DNA of 64,000 nucleotides from Incurvaria masculella. Taxonomy: Eukaryota; Arthropoda; Insecta; Lepidoptera; Incurvariidae. The notes below the pieces were generated by a model that searched no databases, had not been told where the DNA came from, and saw only the letters and a list, made by a program, of their open reading frames with translations. The stretch is taken from the NCBI GenBank assembly GCA_946894095.1, contig OX335646.2, positions 19,276,077 to 19,340,076 on the forward strand, in the 5' to 3' direction. The position numbers and the translations under genes were made by a program. Numbering within the stretch: position 1 is the stretch's first letter; every line of letters starts with the position of its first letter. Of this stretch, positions 46,674-57,165 are shown in pieces.

Positions 46674-46682
46674 AAAAAGGGG
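46674..46682 (+). promoter_or_regulatory. Polypurine tract
   Basis: AAAAAGGGG followed by CA and the TGTTG start of the 3' LTR; the plus-strand primer site. Confidence 0.8.
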
Positions 46683-46684
46683 CA

Positions 46685-46743
46685 TGTTGTATAAGTTATG
46701 TCAAATACCCTGAATGACAGTTCAATAAATGAATCACACAACA
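46685..46743 (+). repeat. 3' LTR, 59 bp
   Basis: Identical to the 5' LTR; AATAAA at 46724-46729. Followed by the CTTGG duplication. Confidence 0.95.
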
Positions 46744-46834
46744 CTTGGCTCCCTGGACTCGATACAGCGTCGGGTCGTGCGTCTCGTCGACGATCCTAAA
46801 GTGTACCTGAATTTAGAGACCCTCCAATTCCGAA
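46744..46834 (+). pseudogene. jockey/CR1-type LINE, middle segment
   Basis: Continues the frame broken at 42298 with GSLDSIQRRVVRLVDDPKV and LNLETLQFR. It stops at the junction with another insertion at 46835 and resumes at 47176. Confidence 0.7.
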
Positions 46835-47175
46835 TAGGTTAAGTTGACGACGGCTTTTACACCAGAGTATACTTGTAATGCTATAAATTATATTAATTTA
46901 TATAATTGAATTAGTAACTTTATTAGTTGTAAGTAACTTAAACTTAGGGTTGCTGTTTCTATTGTTCTTTGTTCTTTGCCTTAAACTGTTCTGCCAAGGA
47001 ATTGTTTGGCAGTAGCATTTAGATCTAAGTATGTATTTCATAATTGTGGACGGAAAAATATGTTATGAAGTTTCTTTGCGGGTTATTCTTTACTGGGTTG
47101 ATCGAATCCGCGGATCTTTGTGACGTAACTTGGTGTAGTTTGACTACCAAAAAGTTTAAATAAATGAAATGAAAT
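46835..47175 (+). mobile_element. Short LINE 3'-end insertion with (AAATG)n tail
   Basis: About 340 bp that interrupt the host LINE between its LQFR and SLCVFYR-like codons. It starts at taggttaagttgac and ends aaataaatgaaatgaaatg. The AT-rich, non-coding body with a pentanucleotide tail fits a heavily 5'-truncated CR1-like LINE. The gaa at both junctions may be part of the target duplication. Confidence 0.55.
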
Positions 47176-47330
47176 GAAGGGATATAGGGTCTCTCTCTGT
47201 ATTCTATCGTCTTTACCATGGAGAATGTTCGTCGGAGCTGCATAAAGCTGTACCTCCGTTCCCTTTCCACCTTCGTTCAACGCGGAATAGATAGAAAATG
47301 CACATATTCACAGTCGATGTTCCAAAAAGA
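47176..47330 (+). pseudogene. jockey/CR1-type LINE, last segment
   Basis: Frames here give LSLYSIVFTMENV or SLCVFYRLYHGECSSELHKA and PPFPFHLRSTRNR, the conserved C-terminal region of the same LINE family, also seen at 55140-55275. It fades out after about 47330. Confidence 0.6.
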
Positions 47331-49448
47331 AGAACTCACCGATCTTCTTGATCCTTCATCTAACGGTTCGGAAAACTATAAAATGAACCCTTACGAGGTA
47401 TTTCCCCCAAATTACATCCTGGGGTCCTTCAAACATGGTGTGAAGAAGCACCTGGCCAGCCGGCATGGTTTTCGCAGCCCCCTTGGGCAGATCCCATGGG
47501 CGTGGTCAGGCATCTTAATATGTCCTGGCATACGCCATATGCCGCCCTTCACATCAAAATAGAGTCGACTAAATGCTTCGGCGTTCGTGGTTCGAATTCC
47601 AGTTGATGTTATTGGATTTAATTAAATGATTTATTAGTGTCGTTTATTGATCAATAATGGTACTATGATTATCTGTGTAGAGCTTCCTACGGTAACGCAA
47701 ATAAGCAATCATTTGCTTAAAAGTATGCTGAACAAGTATAAAATATTACCAGCATGTATTATTTGCTACGCTTAGTCCATAGCCGGTTTATTCCGTGCAC
47801 CGCGAACCGCGGCGGCGGCGTAGCCTTGCTACGCCACAAGCGTAGCAAAGTAGTAACTTCGGGCGACGGCGCAGCGTAGCACATGCTACGGAATATGCGT
47901 AGCAACTATATTTATGCGTATCGACCTCGTCGGCGTAGCATATGCTACGCAATATCCGTAACCAGCGCCGATCCGTCTTTAAATGCATTTATATGCAACC
48001 AATCATGGTACGCTTACCTGGGGATTTCAGATATTACAAGATCGATGGACAGAACACAATTCTTAAAGGAATTAGTACCATGCCATGACTATCACTTTAC
48101 TAAAACCCAGCTACATTAAATTGCATGGACATACATATTGGATGTTTCTCCTAGACCTTTCCTTCTTAGCACTAATTTAGACCTTATACTCCCATATTTC
48201 ATGCTCCCATATTACCTAAGTATTTCTAATTTGCTGTATTAAAATTTTTTTTATATTTTTTTATAGATTTCATAACCGGTTATTATATTAGTTAGAGATC
48301 AGTTAACGTTTAATTTTTCGTCAAAGATTAATTTTCTGATGGTATATATTCTGTTATTGTTATTTTACGTACATGTATCGTAAATAATTTCCTCACAAAT
48401 TAAATAAAAATCAAAATAAAATGTGAACTGAAAAACCTAGACGAGGCAAAATCGAAACGTTGAAGGGTGCAAAGAATCATCAGAGGTACGACGGGGGGAG
48501 GCGCGGGGAGTTTTAGCGTTATTTGCGGGTTCCCGTTAGTCTTGAGCAAAACTTGGCTTCCACGGTGTGGAGCTGGGGCTACCGGCAGGTGGAGTAAACG
48601 CTCGAATTGTCAAAAATGTACAGTCACAAAAAATACTACGCTTTGATGAAAAACGTTCGAGTCGCAGAAACCTTTTCCTACTCATTATGACCGAGCAAGT
48701 TGAGTAAATATATTTTGTTTCTATCATGAGTTCCCAATCTTTCTATATTTCCTTAGTTTAAATTGTATTGTGTTGTATGTAAACGGCATCACCCTAGACG
48801 CCACACTGGACTTTGATCCACATACGTTTTCCTTACAAATGCCAATGCCTACTTTGATGCACTCTGTACAAATTCAGGTAGCTTGCATGCCTGCACAAAA
48901 GTAGCTGATTGGGTCATATCCGTCCGGCCAGAACTCTGACATCATCTGAAGTTATCTAACTGTAACCAAATGTAAGCTTTTAATTATGCAGAACTCTCTT
49001 TTTACTAAAGACTCCTGATATAACTTACTCACTATATCCATCACACAAATCAAGTAATATATTTTACATTTTTTTCCGTAGTAAAAATACATCCCTTTTT
49101 TTAAATAAAAAAACTCTTCTCTACAATAATATAGCAATGAGGCCCTGCATCGTCGCTCACTCTCCGCTCCGTTTGCACATCATCAGTGCGCCCAACAAAC
49201 TGCCTTCGCGTCGCCTCCCTCGCGCCCGCCACTACCGCTCCCCCTCCCCCGCCCCCACCGCGTACGCCTTCGCCGCCTTCCATAACTTTGCGCCTAAACT
49301 CTTTCTACCCACCACCCCCTCATTTATATCGGAACTCCACTACCTGCGTCCACGAGGGGGTCCTATTCCGTACTAATCGCTTCACTGGAACTAAATATAT
49401 TTTAAGAGACATAGCTGCAACGAGCCGCTCAGGGGTGGATTTTTGATG
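47331..49448. other. No gene recognised
   Basis: 47400-47565 has GC-richer frames (including ILICPGIRHMPPFTSK) that may be more decayed LINE C-terminus; a similar catacgcca string occurs at 61301. 48480-48600 and 49140-49330 are GC-rich or C-rich patches with only short frames. No exon or RNA gene is supportable. Confidence 0.4.
47765..47965. repeat. CGTAGCA/TGCTACG-rich palindromic patch
   Basis: Within 200 bp gctacg or cgtagc occurs about ten times, including nested palindromes cgtagcatatgctacg (47934-47949), tagcacatgcta (47876-47887) and tagccttgcta (47821-47831). The patch is GC-rich within AT-rich surroundings. Origin unknown; it could be the core of a foldback element. Confidence 0.6.
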
Positions 49449-49632
49449 TGACTGGACATGAATGGCTAATACCAAACCTACTGTCATTACATTAGCCCAA
49501 TCCACCTCATGGGACCTAGGTACCATGCCAGGACCTTCCTGTTATCGCACACCTACATTCTATTTGATGGAAAGTTCGGACAATTATATTGCCGCTTCTA
49601 CTATCGTTCATTCAATGCGATGAACTAACCCT
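49449..49632 (-). repeat. SINE fragment (3' module)
   Basis: Starts actggacatgaatggctaat, then cattacattagcccaatcca, catgccaggaccttcctgtt and gccgcttct, matching the 3' half of the SINE at 58505-58862 on the minus strand. The tRNA-like head is missing. Confidence 0.65.
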
Positions 49633-51765
49633 AACGGGATCCGTCTTTGTTTTTCATGTGAAGGAGAAAGAAAATAGAAGCAGCGATCGTGCACTCCAGA
49701 TATATATGTTAATCTTTTGGGCATTTTCAGTACTCGTGGTTTTAAGAGACGCCACCCTATAGGCCGAGTAATTCAGGTCAGAAACTATACTAATTTATTT
49801 TATCTATAATCAGGACCTCTTTTACCCATTTCCGATTGACTTTTCAATCATGGCTTGTAAGCATTTTACAATTACGCTTGATCTGATATCTTGATCTACA
49901 CGTTTTTGTTTTATTCGAAAAAAAATACAAAGTTTATTTATTTATTTATGGCCAAATATGACAATATGACAACAGAAATAGACTAAATAAAATATTGAAA
50001 AAATAACAATTATGACAATAGTCTATGTCCTAAATTTCTCTCAATGAGTCAAACCATAGAAAATAACAGTTAAATGAAGATTTGATCGATTCGGAAATTT
50101 CATTCGTTCAAGTTTTTTCAAAAACGCGTAGACACATGCATTAAATTAGCTGCCTGGTATTATATACCAAATATCAATTAAATATAAAAAGTGATTTTAA
50201 GCTACGTTTTTCTAAACCTTACGGTAACTCAAGTAAAATTATTAAAATTCATTCTGTTAGGATATACGCTTGGCACATCGCGGGTTATAAACAATAATCA
50301 TAAATAAAAAACATTTTTTTTAGAAAAAAATACATTTTAAAAAAAAGTAAAACCAAAAACGAAAATAATAAATCGAAATAGCGCTAAGATTCCTAAGCAT
50401 TTCCATTAAGGAATATAAATGTTTTTTACTAAATAATAAAGATTATATTCACTTCGTTTCGCGGTGAAGTTTGTGCCAGTAGGTTTTTAATTCTAATAAT
50501 ATATGTCGCAGTGATCGATAATCATTTTAGTTCATGGTTTCGGTTCTAGCATTGTTTATGATGTTGTTTTCGATGTGCGTTTTAATCAAGACAGATGGCG
50601 CTACTAAGAGGAAACGCAGGTGTGCCAACCGAATGACATGCTAGCGACTAATAAGAATCGAGTATGTCAAGTTGTCACACCTGGGCAGGTTTAAAAAGTC
50701 TTATTGGTGGAGTACATGCGGAGTGCCCACGCACTTGTTATTGGATATTCGTCCGCACCAGACAGGCAGATCCAACCTGTCAGTTTCGCCTGTTACTGTG
50801 TAACATGTTCCTAATGTAACGAGTTCGCTGAATTCACTGTGCTCGAAGAAAACCCACGATGCATCAGGTACCAGGAGAGGATGGTGATCATCCTGGTTAG
50901 CCCCATAAAGCCCACGATACGTCATATAGATGTCTTTTTTTTATACGTATCTAGAGAGAAGCATAATTTGTATGCTTTTGATAACTGTATTTTGTTTTTG
51001 CATGCATTGAAGTTGCATTGCACGATATCAAATCCCACAGAGTTCACGATATGATAATATTACATCAACAGAAAGACTTGCATTATTTACACGAAAAGCC
51101 CTTTTGACCTTACTCTTATCTTAAAGACAGTAACGTCACTTCACCAAAAACCTTACCAAGTTTGGTCTACATATATATCAATAGACAAAATGTTTTTCTA
51201 AGTTATTAAAAAAAAATGCCAACAATGTTTAGGTAAGCAGCTTGACTTCATTTCTGCATTTTTTCCGCATAACAAAACACGATCCTGTTTTTTACACGTA
51301 AATTTTTTGAGATCTTCTTGTCACATTACAACTCTGGAAGTGGTTAGAGCATTGATTTTGTTTGTATTGTATTGTATTAATTTTGTAAAATCAATGGTTA
51401 CAGCAAGATGTTGTCCGTTATGACTGCTCGTATTTTTAAATGTGACTGCCGTCCATCGTACTGAATATTCCCCTCACGACGAATGCACTCGAGCGCTATA
51501 TTTGCACTGTTTATATTTTGCTTTAAAATTCTGAAAAATATTATGTGAACGGTTACATGTTTTGTTGGAGTAAGTCTCAGTGAATGTGTGTATGTTATAT
51601 TTGCAATCTTTTTAATATATTTGAAACGGTAACGAAGTACCCATGATTTTAATTGTTTGCTTGTTCAAATCCAGCTTTTTTCAAACGAAATACCTACCCA
51701 TAAATACAAATACAAGTTTATTTAGCGATTCTCTATTCTTTCCATCAAATGTATTTTTGCAAGAC
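49633..51765. other. No gene recognised
   Basis: AT-rich with low-complexity aaataaaa stretches at 50285-50360. A 74-codon minus-strand frame at 50701-50925 has a protein-like composition but no domain I recognise. 51700-51765 (aaatacaaatacaagtttattt...) may be the 3' end of another truncated LINE on the minus strand. Confidence 0.4.
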
Positions 51766-52736
51766 TTTCCTGCGAACTAATTTCGTAGAACACAAAACAC
51801 AAGTTCATGAAACATACTATGTTGGTCTCAGTGGCGTGCACAGACTTTTTGGGTAGGGTAGGTAGGCAGCTAGTTAAAAAAAATGAGGACAAAAAACATG
51901 TATACGAAAAATGGGTGAACTTAACAACCAACTGGATATACCGGAATTCTGTCTTTTATATAAACAAACTTGAAGAGACAATTGTAGTTTTTTCTTGTCC
52001 ACCTCGGGCATCCAGTAGCTGAATGAATATTAAAATATAGATACATGTCAAATTAATGGATACCGAAAATGGCTTTGAAAAAAAATTCTTAAAAAATTTA
52101 CTGTTTAAGCTTATTTCGTTTCGATTTACCTCGAAATACGTGTGAAAAGCTATGCTGCATACTAAATGTTTTTCTGACTGATCATGTTTGTTCGCGGCGT
52201 GAACGCAATTATTCAAATCAACATACCCAGTATAATTCCATACATTTTTCGTATTTGAAAATAAAATGCAAATAAAACAAAACAGTCTCGCTGTGTATTT
52301 ACAGCCGGTTAACCATGAGAATGATACATAGTTACTTGTATTAAATTGACGCGTGATGTTACCTTTCTTTTGAGTAAGTTTAATATCATCTGTTGGACGG
52401 CCAGTCAAAATAATTTTAAACCTCGAAAATGAACACTGTATTAGTTTTTTTAAGCAAATATTTAAGCTTTCACACGACAACCCATCCATTTTCGCGAAAC
52501 TGATAACATTTGAATATTTATAAACTTGAAAAATAACCTAACACAGCACACACAATACATTTTTAAGCTAATTGACATTCATCTTATAGATTTGTTCGTG
52601 CTGCCGCCGCTCGGCTCGCAATGAAAATTTCGCAGAGATCAATTTGTCATATTTCACATTTCACAAACAACAATCCTTTTTATCGATCTAAAAAATACAA
52701 AAAAGAATACAATTTATATCTAAAATTTTTGAAAAC
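51766..52736 (-). repeat. Duplicated mobile segment, copy 1 (hAT-like)
   Basis: From tttcctgcgaact onward this segment is repeated at 63030-64000 at a constant offset of 11264. I found one substitution (A at 52554, T at 63818). It contains cagtggcgtgcacag at 51831, which resembles hAT terminal inverted repeats, and a zinc-finger ORF. The true right boundary is unknown because copy 2 runs off the window. Confidence 0.85.
51956..52489 (-). CDS. hAT/ZMYM-like TTF-type zinc finger ORF, copy 1
   Basis: A 177-codon frame. Residues about 45-115 match the pattern of the TTF-type zinc finger region found in hAT-derived and ZMYM1-like proteins: RQFN, YVSFSWLTGC, ARLFCFICILF, VW...GYVDLNN, then KHDQSEKHLVCS. 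Those domains precede a hAT transposase core and are thought to bind DNA. After about residue 125 the sequence becomes low-complexity hydrophobic (SVSINLTCIYILIFIQLL), which suggests an intron or loss of frame. No transposase core is present, so this is a partial gene at most. The start is taken from the first ATG; the real one may be upstream. Confidence 0.5.
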   Translation of the reverse strand: MDGLSCESLNICLKKLIQCSFSRFKIILTGRPTDDIKLTQKKGNITRQFNTSNYVSFSWLTGCKYTARLFCFICILFSNTKNVWNYTGYVDLNNCVHAANKHDQSEKHLVCSIAFHTYFEVNRNEISLNSKFFKNFFSKPFSVSINLTCIYILIFIQLLDARGGQEKTTIVSSSLFI

Positions 52737-53539
52737 TCACATCATTTTCAATCTTTTCGAAATTCAACTCGAATTTATGGAATTAAAGGCGATTATATAA
52801 TGGCATTGACTACTTGCAGTACCAGAACAGTACTGTTCATGCTACTGCCTAGACAAACCTAAAGGTTTGTTTTGTCTTTAGATTAGGCACAGACTCAGAG
52901 TAATTAGGGCACAAACAATGAATGTGTCTCTTTTTAAGTATGTCAAATAAATGAGCGAGCGCACACGATAGCAGTGCGTTTCGTGTTGCACAAGGGTCGA
53001 AAACAATTTCAATAGGCAGTGCCTTTCTGTGAGTATTTTTGCTGTAAATGTGTGCGTTAAGCGCCTAGGTGTTAAGTACACCTATGCGCTTTTTTGTAGT
53101 AGTATAGAGCGAAAATTAAATTAGTGTGCGTAACTTAGAGGCACTGGCTATGCGTGCCTTTCCATCCATTTATTTGAAGGAATTTCATACTTAATACTTT
53201 GCAATACAGTTCATAAGCTCATAGCATCTTTAACGAGAATGAAACGAAGAAGATATTCTATGGTTTATTACATGACGGACTTGGACTGTATGTATGTACT
53301 AGTATGTTGGGAATCGGAGATCGTGTATCGTCGAACTCGGTGGGCTTGGAGAACGCATTACTACTGCATTAATTTTAAATTATTTTGTACTTTTGTACCT
53401 CTTCTCCTACGCTCAATTTCGGTGGGTTTTCCTGGACTAATAACGCTCCAACACGTTCAGTTCGAATATTTTCCAAATCGCTCGTCCAACTTGCATTAAT
53501 CTGAAGAATTCACTTTAGTCACCTATGCGACCTGTTCCA
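52737..53539. other. No gene recognised
   Basis: AT-rich continuation. It may still belong to the duplicated hAT-like segment, but cannot be compared because copy 2 is cut by the window end. Confidence 0.4.
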
Positions 53540-53745
53540 TTGTTCGGAATCGATGTAAAACTACAGGCTCCCTTCCCCTACTAGGTGGTAGAGTTAAACC
53601 CGCCCGGGTTGGTACGATCGCATTTGATAAAAGATGTAGAAGCGGCGATTAAGAAATATCCGTGTTTTCCATCCAGTTCGATGTAGCCATGCTCATATTT
53701 AGGGAAGGTCCTGGCATGGCACCTAATTAATGCAGGAATGTGGTG
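53540..53745 (+). repeat. SINE fragment
   Basis: Contains atcgatgtaaaactacagg, ctaggtggtagagttaaac, ccgtgttttccatccagttc and ctggcatggcacctaatt, in the order of the SINE body. The tRNA-like head is missing. Confidence 0.7.
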
Positions 53746-54203
53746 ATAATATCAGGATGGTGGGTATACGTAATACTTACACAACGATTGATGTGATTAA
53801 TTCATCGGTGCACTAAGCGTTACATTGTGTTTATTGAAAGTGTTATTATATTATTATTTAAATGCAAATTTTACCTAATTCATGTATTTTGTTTAATAAA
53901 TATTTATTTTCTTCGAAAAATAAAAATAGATCGCATTCCTAAATTAAAAGCTGAACACGTACACGTATTAATAAACTCACTTATCAAAAAACGCAAAATT
54001 TCTCTTAAAACTCGTAATCGCGTGCTCATCACATAATTGAATGGTTTTAGAGAAGATTCACATGCTGGGTAAAAACAAAGTGATGCCACATCACTTAAAC
54101 CGGAATAGGAATACAGGAAAAATCACTTAAGTGGTACAGTGTACACCCACAGGCATAATGGAAGACTGAACAAATTGCGATCAACTCAATACGTATAAAA
54201 AAC
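53746..54203. other. No gene recognised
   Basis: AT-rich sequence, nothing assignable. Confidence 0.5.
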
Positions 54204-54497
54204 TGGCCAAGTACGAGTCGGAATTGCACACAAAGGGTTCCGTACCATCACATAAAATTAAAAAAAAACACTAAATATATTAAAAATTAAAAGGGCCCCC
54301 CTTTTTTCCTTTAGCTTTTATTATTTTTTAATGTTTCCCTTTTTTTTATTAGTCCGGCAAAACTCTTTGCGAAAATATCAGCTGCCTACCTCTTACGGTT
54401 CATAAGATACAGTGTGACAGACGGACGGACGGACGGACATCGGAGGCTTAGTAATAGGGCTCCGTTGGTACCCTTTGGGTACGGAAACCTAAAAATA
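54204..54497 (+). repeat. (GACG)n interspersed repeat, uninterrupted copy
   Basis: Starts ctggccaagtacgagtcgg and agggttccgtacc, then an A-rich centre, agggccccccttttt, a short (GACG)n (54418-54439), aggcttagtaatagggc and gggtacggaaacctaaaaa. It is the intact counterpart of the split copy at 18140-19820. Confidence 0.75.
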
Positions 54498-55139
54498 GAC
54501 CTAGCATTTTCTATGATAAAAACAACGAAATGTATTAGAAATACATTATATATATATCAGATATATTATATCTCTTAGGTTCTATTTAAGTAAGTAAATT
54601 TAAAAAAATACAATTTATTGTCATGCCATCGGCGGTTATCAAAATCAAATGTCTGTATTTGTTTCAGAGTATACGGGAACGACAATAGTTTCCAATTACT
54701 CTAGCTTACACAATCCATTAGGTGAACATGGTACCTAACATAACGTATTTCAAATTTGAAGTCATACAACATCTACCTATTTACTACCTCACGTACAAAG
54801 TGATCGCGCTATGCTCGCGACATCGCGCAAATTTACGTACATACGTTTGCTTATGCTTATACATTTGTAGTGAACTTCCATTAGCACTCCGCTAAGATCT
54901 TTGCATTTCGGATTTAGGTGTTTGGATGGGGCGAGATTAGCAGGCAGCGCAAAAGTGTTTCGAATTCTTTCTTTAGAGACTTTCGGCAGGCATGATGGTA
55001 GTTGGATCCTTTAAGGAAAATATATGTTAATTCACTTTAAAAAAATCAATAAACGGACGTATGGACCAAACTTTAAACAAGTATTTCTTGACATCTTTGG
55101 AGTAAACATTTGGTTGTGCGGCAATTTGGGTTTTCATCA
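54498..55139. other. No gene recognised
   Basis: AT-rich sequence with a short tatata stretch at 54550; no gene seen. Confidence 0.5.
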
Positions 55140-55275
55140 TAATGTTGTGTACCTCGAGCCCGAGGTATTCCTGAATTTGGAAATCCTTCAACTCCGAAGG
55201 GATGTGGGGTCTCCCTGTGTCTTCTATCGTCTTTCTCATAGGTTTTTTTCGAGCTTTCATCATTTCATACCATCC
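55140..55275 (+). pseudogene. jockey/CR1-type LINE C-terminal scrap
   Basis: The frame encodes VYLEPEVFLNLEILQLRRD and VGSPCVFYRLSHRFFSSFHH, related to the segment split between 46834 and 47176. Only about 45 codons are visible. Confidence 0.6.
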
Positions 55276-55466
55276 CATAGGTACTTTAAATCAGCAATTC
55301 TTGTATGCATCTGGGAACCAAAAAAGTTTCGAACCTTTTTGATGAAATTGTGTGCTTAGATATTGTTTTATTTTCTAATTTTATCGAGATAGGTGTCATC
55401 TCTGAGAAATAATAAATAATCAATGAAAAATAATAATGCTGTGAGAAGCTATGGAGGCTTCGCCAT

Positions 55467-55717
55467 ACCGTCATGATAGCAGCCCAACACACCGCATTTC
55501 CGAAGAAGTTAAGTGCCAAGTCAGGACTTTTCCGTTATGAACACGGTTACATTGAGCTAGATGGAAAGCACGGAGAATTTTCATTTCTGTTTCGACCATA
55601 TTTTTATCTAATACGATGACACTGACCCGGGAAGCTTAACGGTACAACGTAGTAGGTGGTTAACATGTTTTACACCCACAGTTTTACATCGATTCCGAAC
55701 CATGGATTAGCTCGCAT
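55467..55717 (-). repeat. SINE fragment
   Basis: Contains catgatagcagcccaacaca, cattgagctagatggaaagc, tttcgaccatatttt, tgacccgggaagcttaac and acagttttacatcgattcc, the SINE body read on the minus strand. Confidence 0.7.
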
Positions 55718-55754
55718 TGGTTAGTTAGCTAATTATTGGTTAGAGCATCAACCT

Positions 55755-56024
55755 CTAAGGCTGAGATAAATAGTCGCCACCGAAACTAATGCTAACGCAA
55801 AGTGGTACTTTGTGACGTCACATTGATACATTTTGTATGGACGAAATCTCAAAGTAATGCCAATTGACGTCACAAAGTACTACTTTCCGTTAGTGTTAGT
55901 TGCTGTTACGACTATTTATCTCAGCCTTTGAGATTTATTTCGTACAAAATGTGTCAAAGTGACTTCACAAAGTACTACTTTTCGTTAGTCTTGGTTTCTG
56001 TTACGACTATTTATCTCAGCCTTA
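55755..56024. mobile_element. Foldback MITE with a duplicated right half
   Basis: The left end TAAGGCTGAGATAAATAGTC pairs with a right end GACTATTTATCTCAGCCTT at 55910-55928. The right half is then repeated, with a second right end GACTATTTATCTCAGCCTTA at 56005-56024. Inner pairs include ctttgtgacgtcac and gacgtcacaaagtac. No ORF. Confidence 0.75.
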
Positions 56025-56819
56025 GACGTCCCACGAAAGGGATCTTTGAACATAACATTAGTGTTTGTGATGTTCTAAGTTTGTATTATGTTATTATTAT
56101 TATTATTTAGTATGTATTCATTTCTATTTTTTAGTGTTGTGTGGTGTTGTTTTTTAAGTTTCGTGTTATTCGACTTTCCTCGGTATTATTCAGTGTTGTT
56201 TAAGTATTGTTTAGTATGTTGATGGTGTTGTTTGATGTTGTTAGGTGTGATGTTCGGTATCGTTCGGGGTTGTTCGTTCGAGGCATTGCTTGGTATTGTT
56301 TTGTATTGATTGGTGAGGTTTGGTATTTTTGGTGTTCTTGGTTGGTTATTGGTATTTTTGTGTTAGAAATAATTTGGTGTTTTAGAAAGGTGCCACCCCT
56401 AAGAAAATATATTATATTATAGAAAATAAGACCTATTATTGAATTTGGATCCGGTGTCTGATCAATATTGTTGCTGACTGATGAAGCAAAATTATTTTCT
56501 CATAGGAACGACCGTCCGTGACAAGTGAAGACAAAAGGACACGTTAAAAAAGCGAGACCCGGGTTGTGGCGCAGTAGAGTTGAGCTACGGCGGCGGTCAC
56601 GGGGGAGGTGGGGCGCCAGCAGGGCGGCGGCGGGGGGGTGAGGGTCCGGCATTTATAGCGGACCCTCCGGCGACCCGCGTCAATGTCGGAGCCGCTTTTT
56701 GCAGACTGATTTACCCCGTGTCTATAGTCGGAGCTCCTGTGATATTCAGAAGGGTAACACGCACAATCGATTTATTTCTTGTATGCTAGCCTGATCAGTG
56801 AGAGTTTCTCTCATTTCCA
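56025..56819. other. No gene; GC-rich block with small hairpin
   Basis: 56130-56400 is T/G-rich (repeated ttggtattgtt-like runs). 56575-56700 is strongly GC-rich (ggcggcggcggggggg), with a hairpin agggtccg / cggaccct at 56641-56667. A 69-codon frame there shows no known domain. Confidence 0.45.
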
Positions 56820-57165
56820 TTAAGGGCGTGATAACAGCGGATTTCGTTCAGTTCAGTGCAGAAAAAATGTACATGTCATTGATAAGCCCCGGTTGCACGA
56901 AGAGACCGCCGAGTTAATCAATGATCAAACACGTCACTTTAAGTGATCCGTATAAAGCTCCTTTCATACTGTCCACACAAAGTGACGTGTTTGATCATAC
57001 TTTGACGGTGATTTTGATTTTTTGTCCTTTCGTGCACTCGGCCCTAAGTCTCCAATGAGACGATCAAAGTATCTTTTAACTTTTGATATCTCCTTTATTT
57101 TAATAATATGCGGTCTCACTTACGCTTCAGTAGAATTAAGTGCAATCAGCTTATCACGCCCTTAA
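56820..57165. mobile_element. TTAA-flanked MITE (piggyBac-like target) with internal foldback
   Basis: TTAA at 56820-56823 and 57162-57165 flank perfect 11-bp inverted ends GGGCGTGATAA / TTATCACGCCC. Inside, 56885-57046 is a second palindrome: ccccggttgcacgaa pairs with ttcgtgcactcggcc, and atgatcaaacacgtcacttt with its complement aaagtgacgtgtttgatcat. TTAA duplication is characteristic of piggyBac-type elements. No ORF. Confidence 0.7.

Larger units (their letters stand above)
42299..46743 (+). mobile_element. mag-like Ty3/Gypsy retrotransposon with 59-bp LTRs
   Basis: A complete 4445-bp element with identical 59-bp LTRs, 5-bp inverted termini TGTTG/CAACA and a perfect CTTGG duplication. 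A primer-binding site for tRNA-Leu follows the 5' LTR, and a polypurine tract aaaaagggg (46674-46682) lies 2 nt before the 3' LTR. Gag and pol are in a single frame. Very short LTRs and one gag-pol frame are features of the mag lineage (Bombyx mag, SURL). Two lesions in integrase make this copy non-autonomous. Confidence 0.93.

Noticed and set aside
49137..49446. C-rich overlapping ORFs as a promoter or CpG island of a host gene
   Set aside because: Proline/serine translations arise from base composition; no initiator-like element or downstream exon could be supported.
50701..50925. 74-codon minus-strand ORF with protein-like composition
   Set aside because: No recognised domain, no splice context and no second copy here; could be a repeat remnant.
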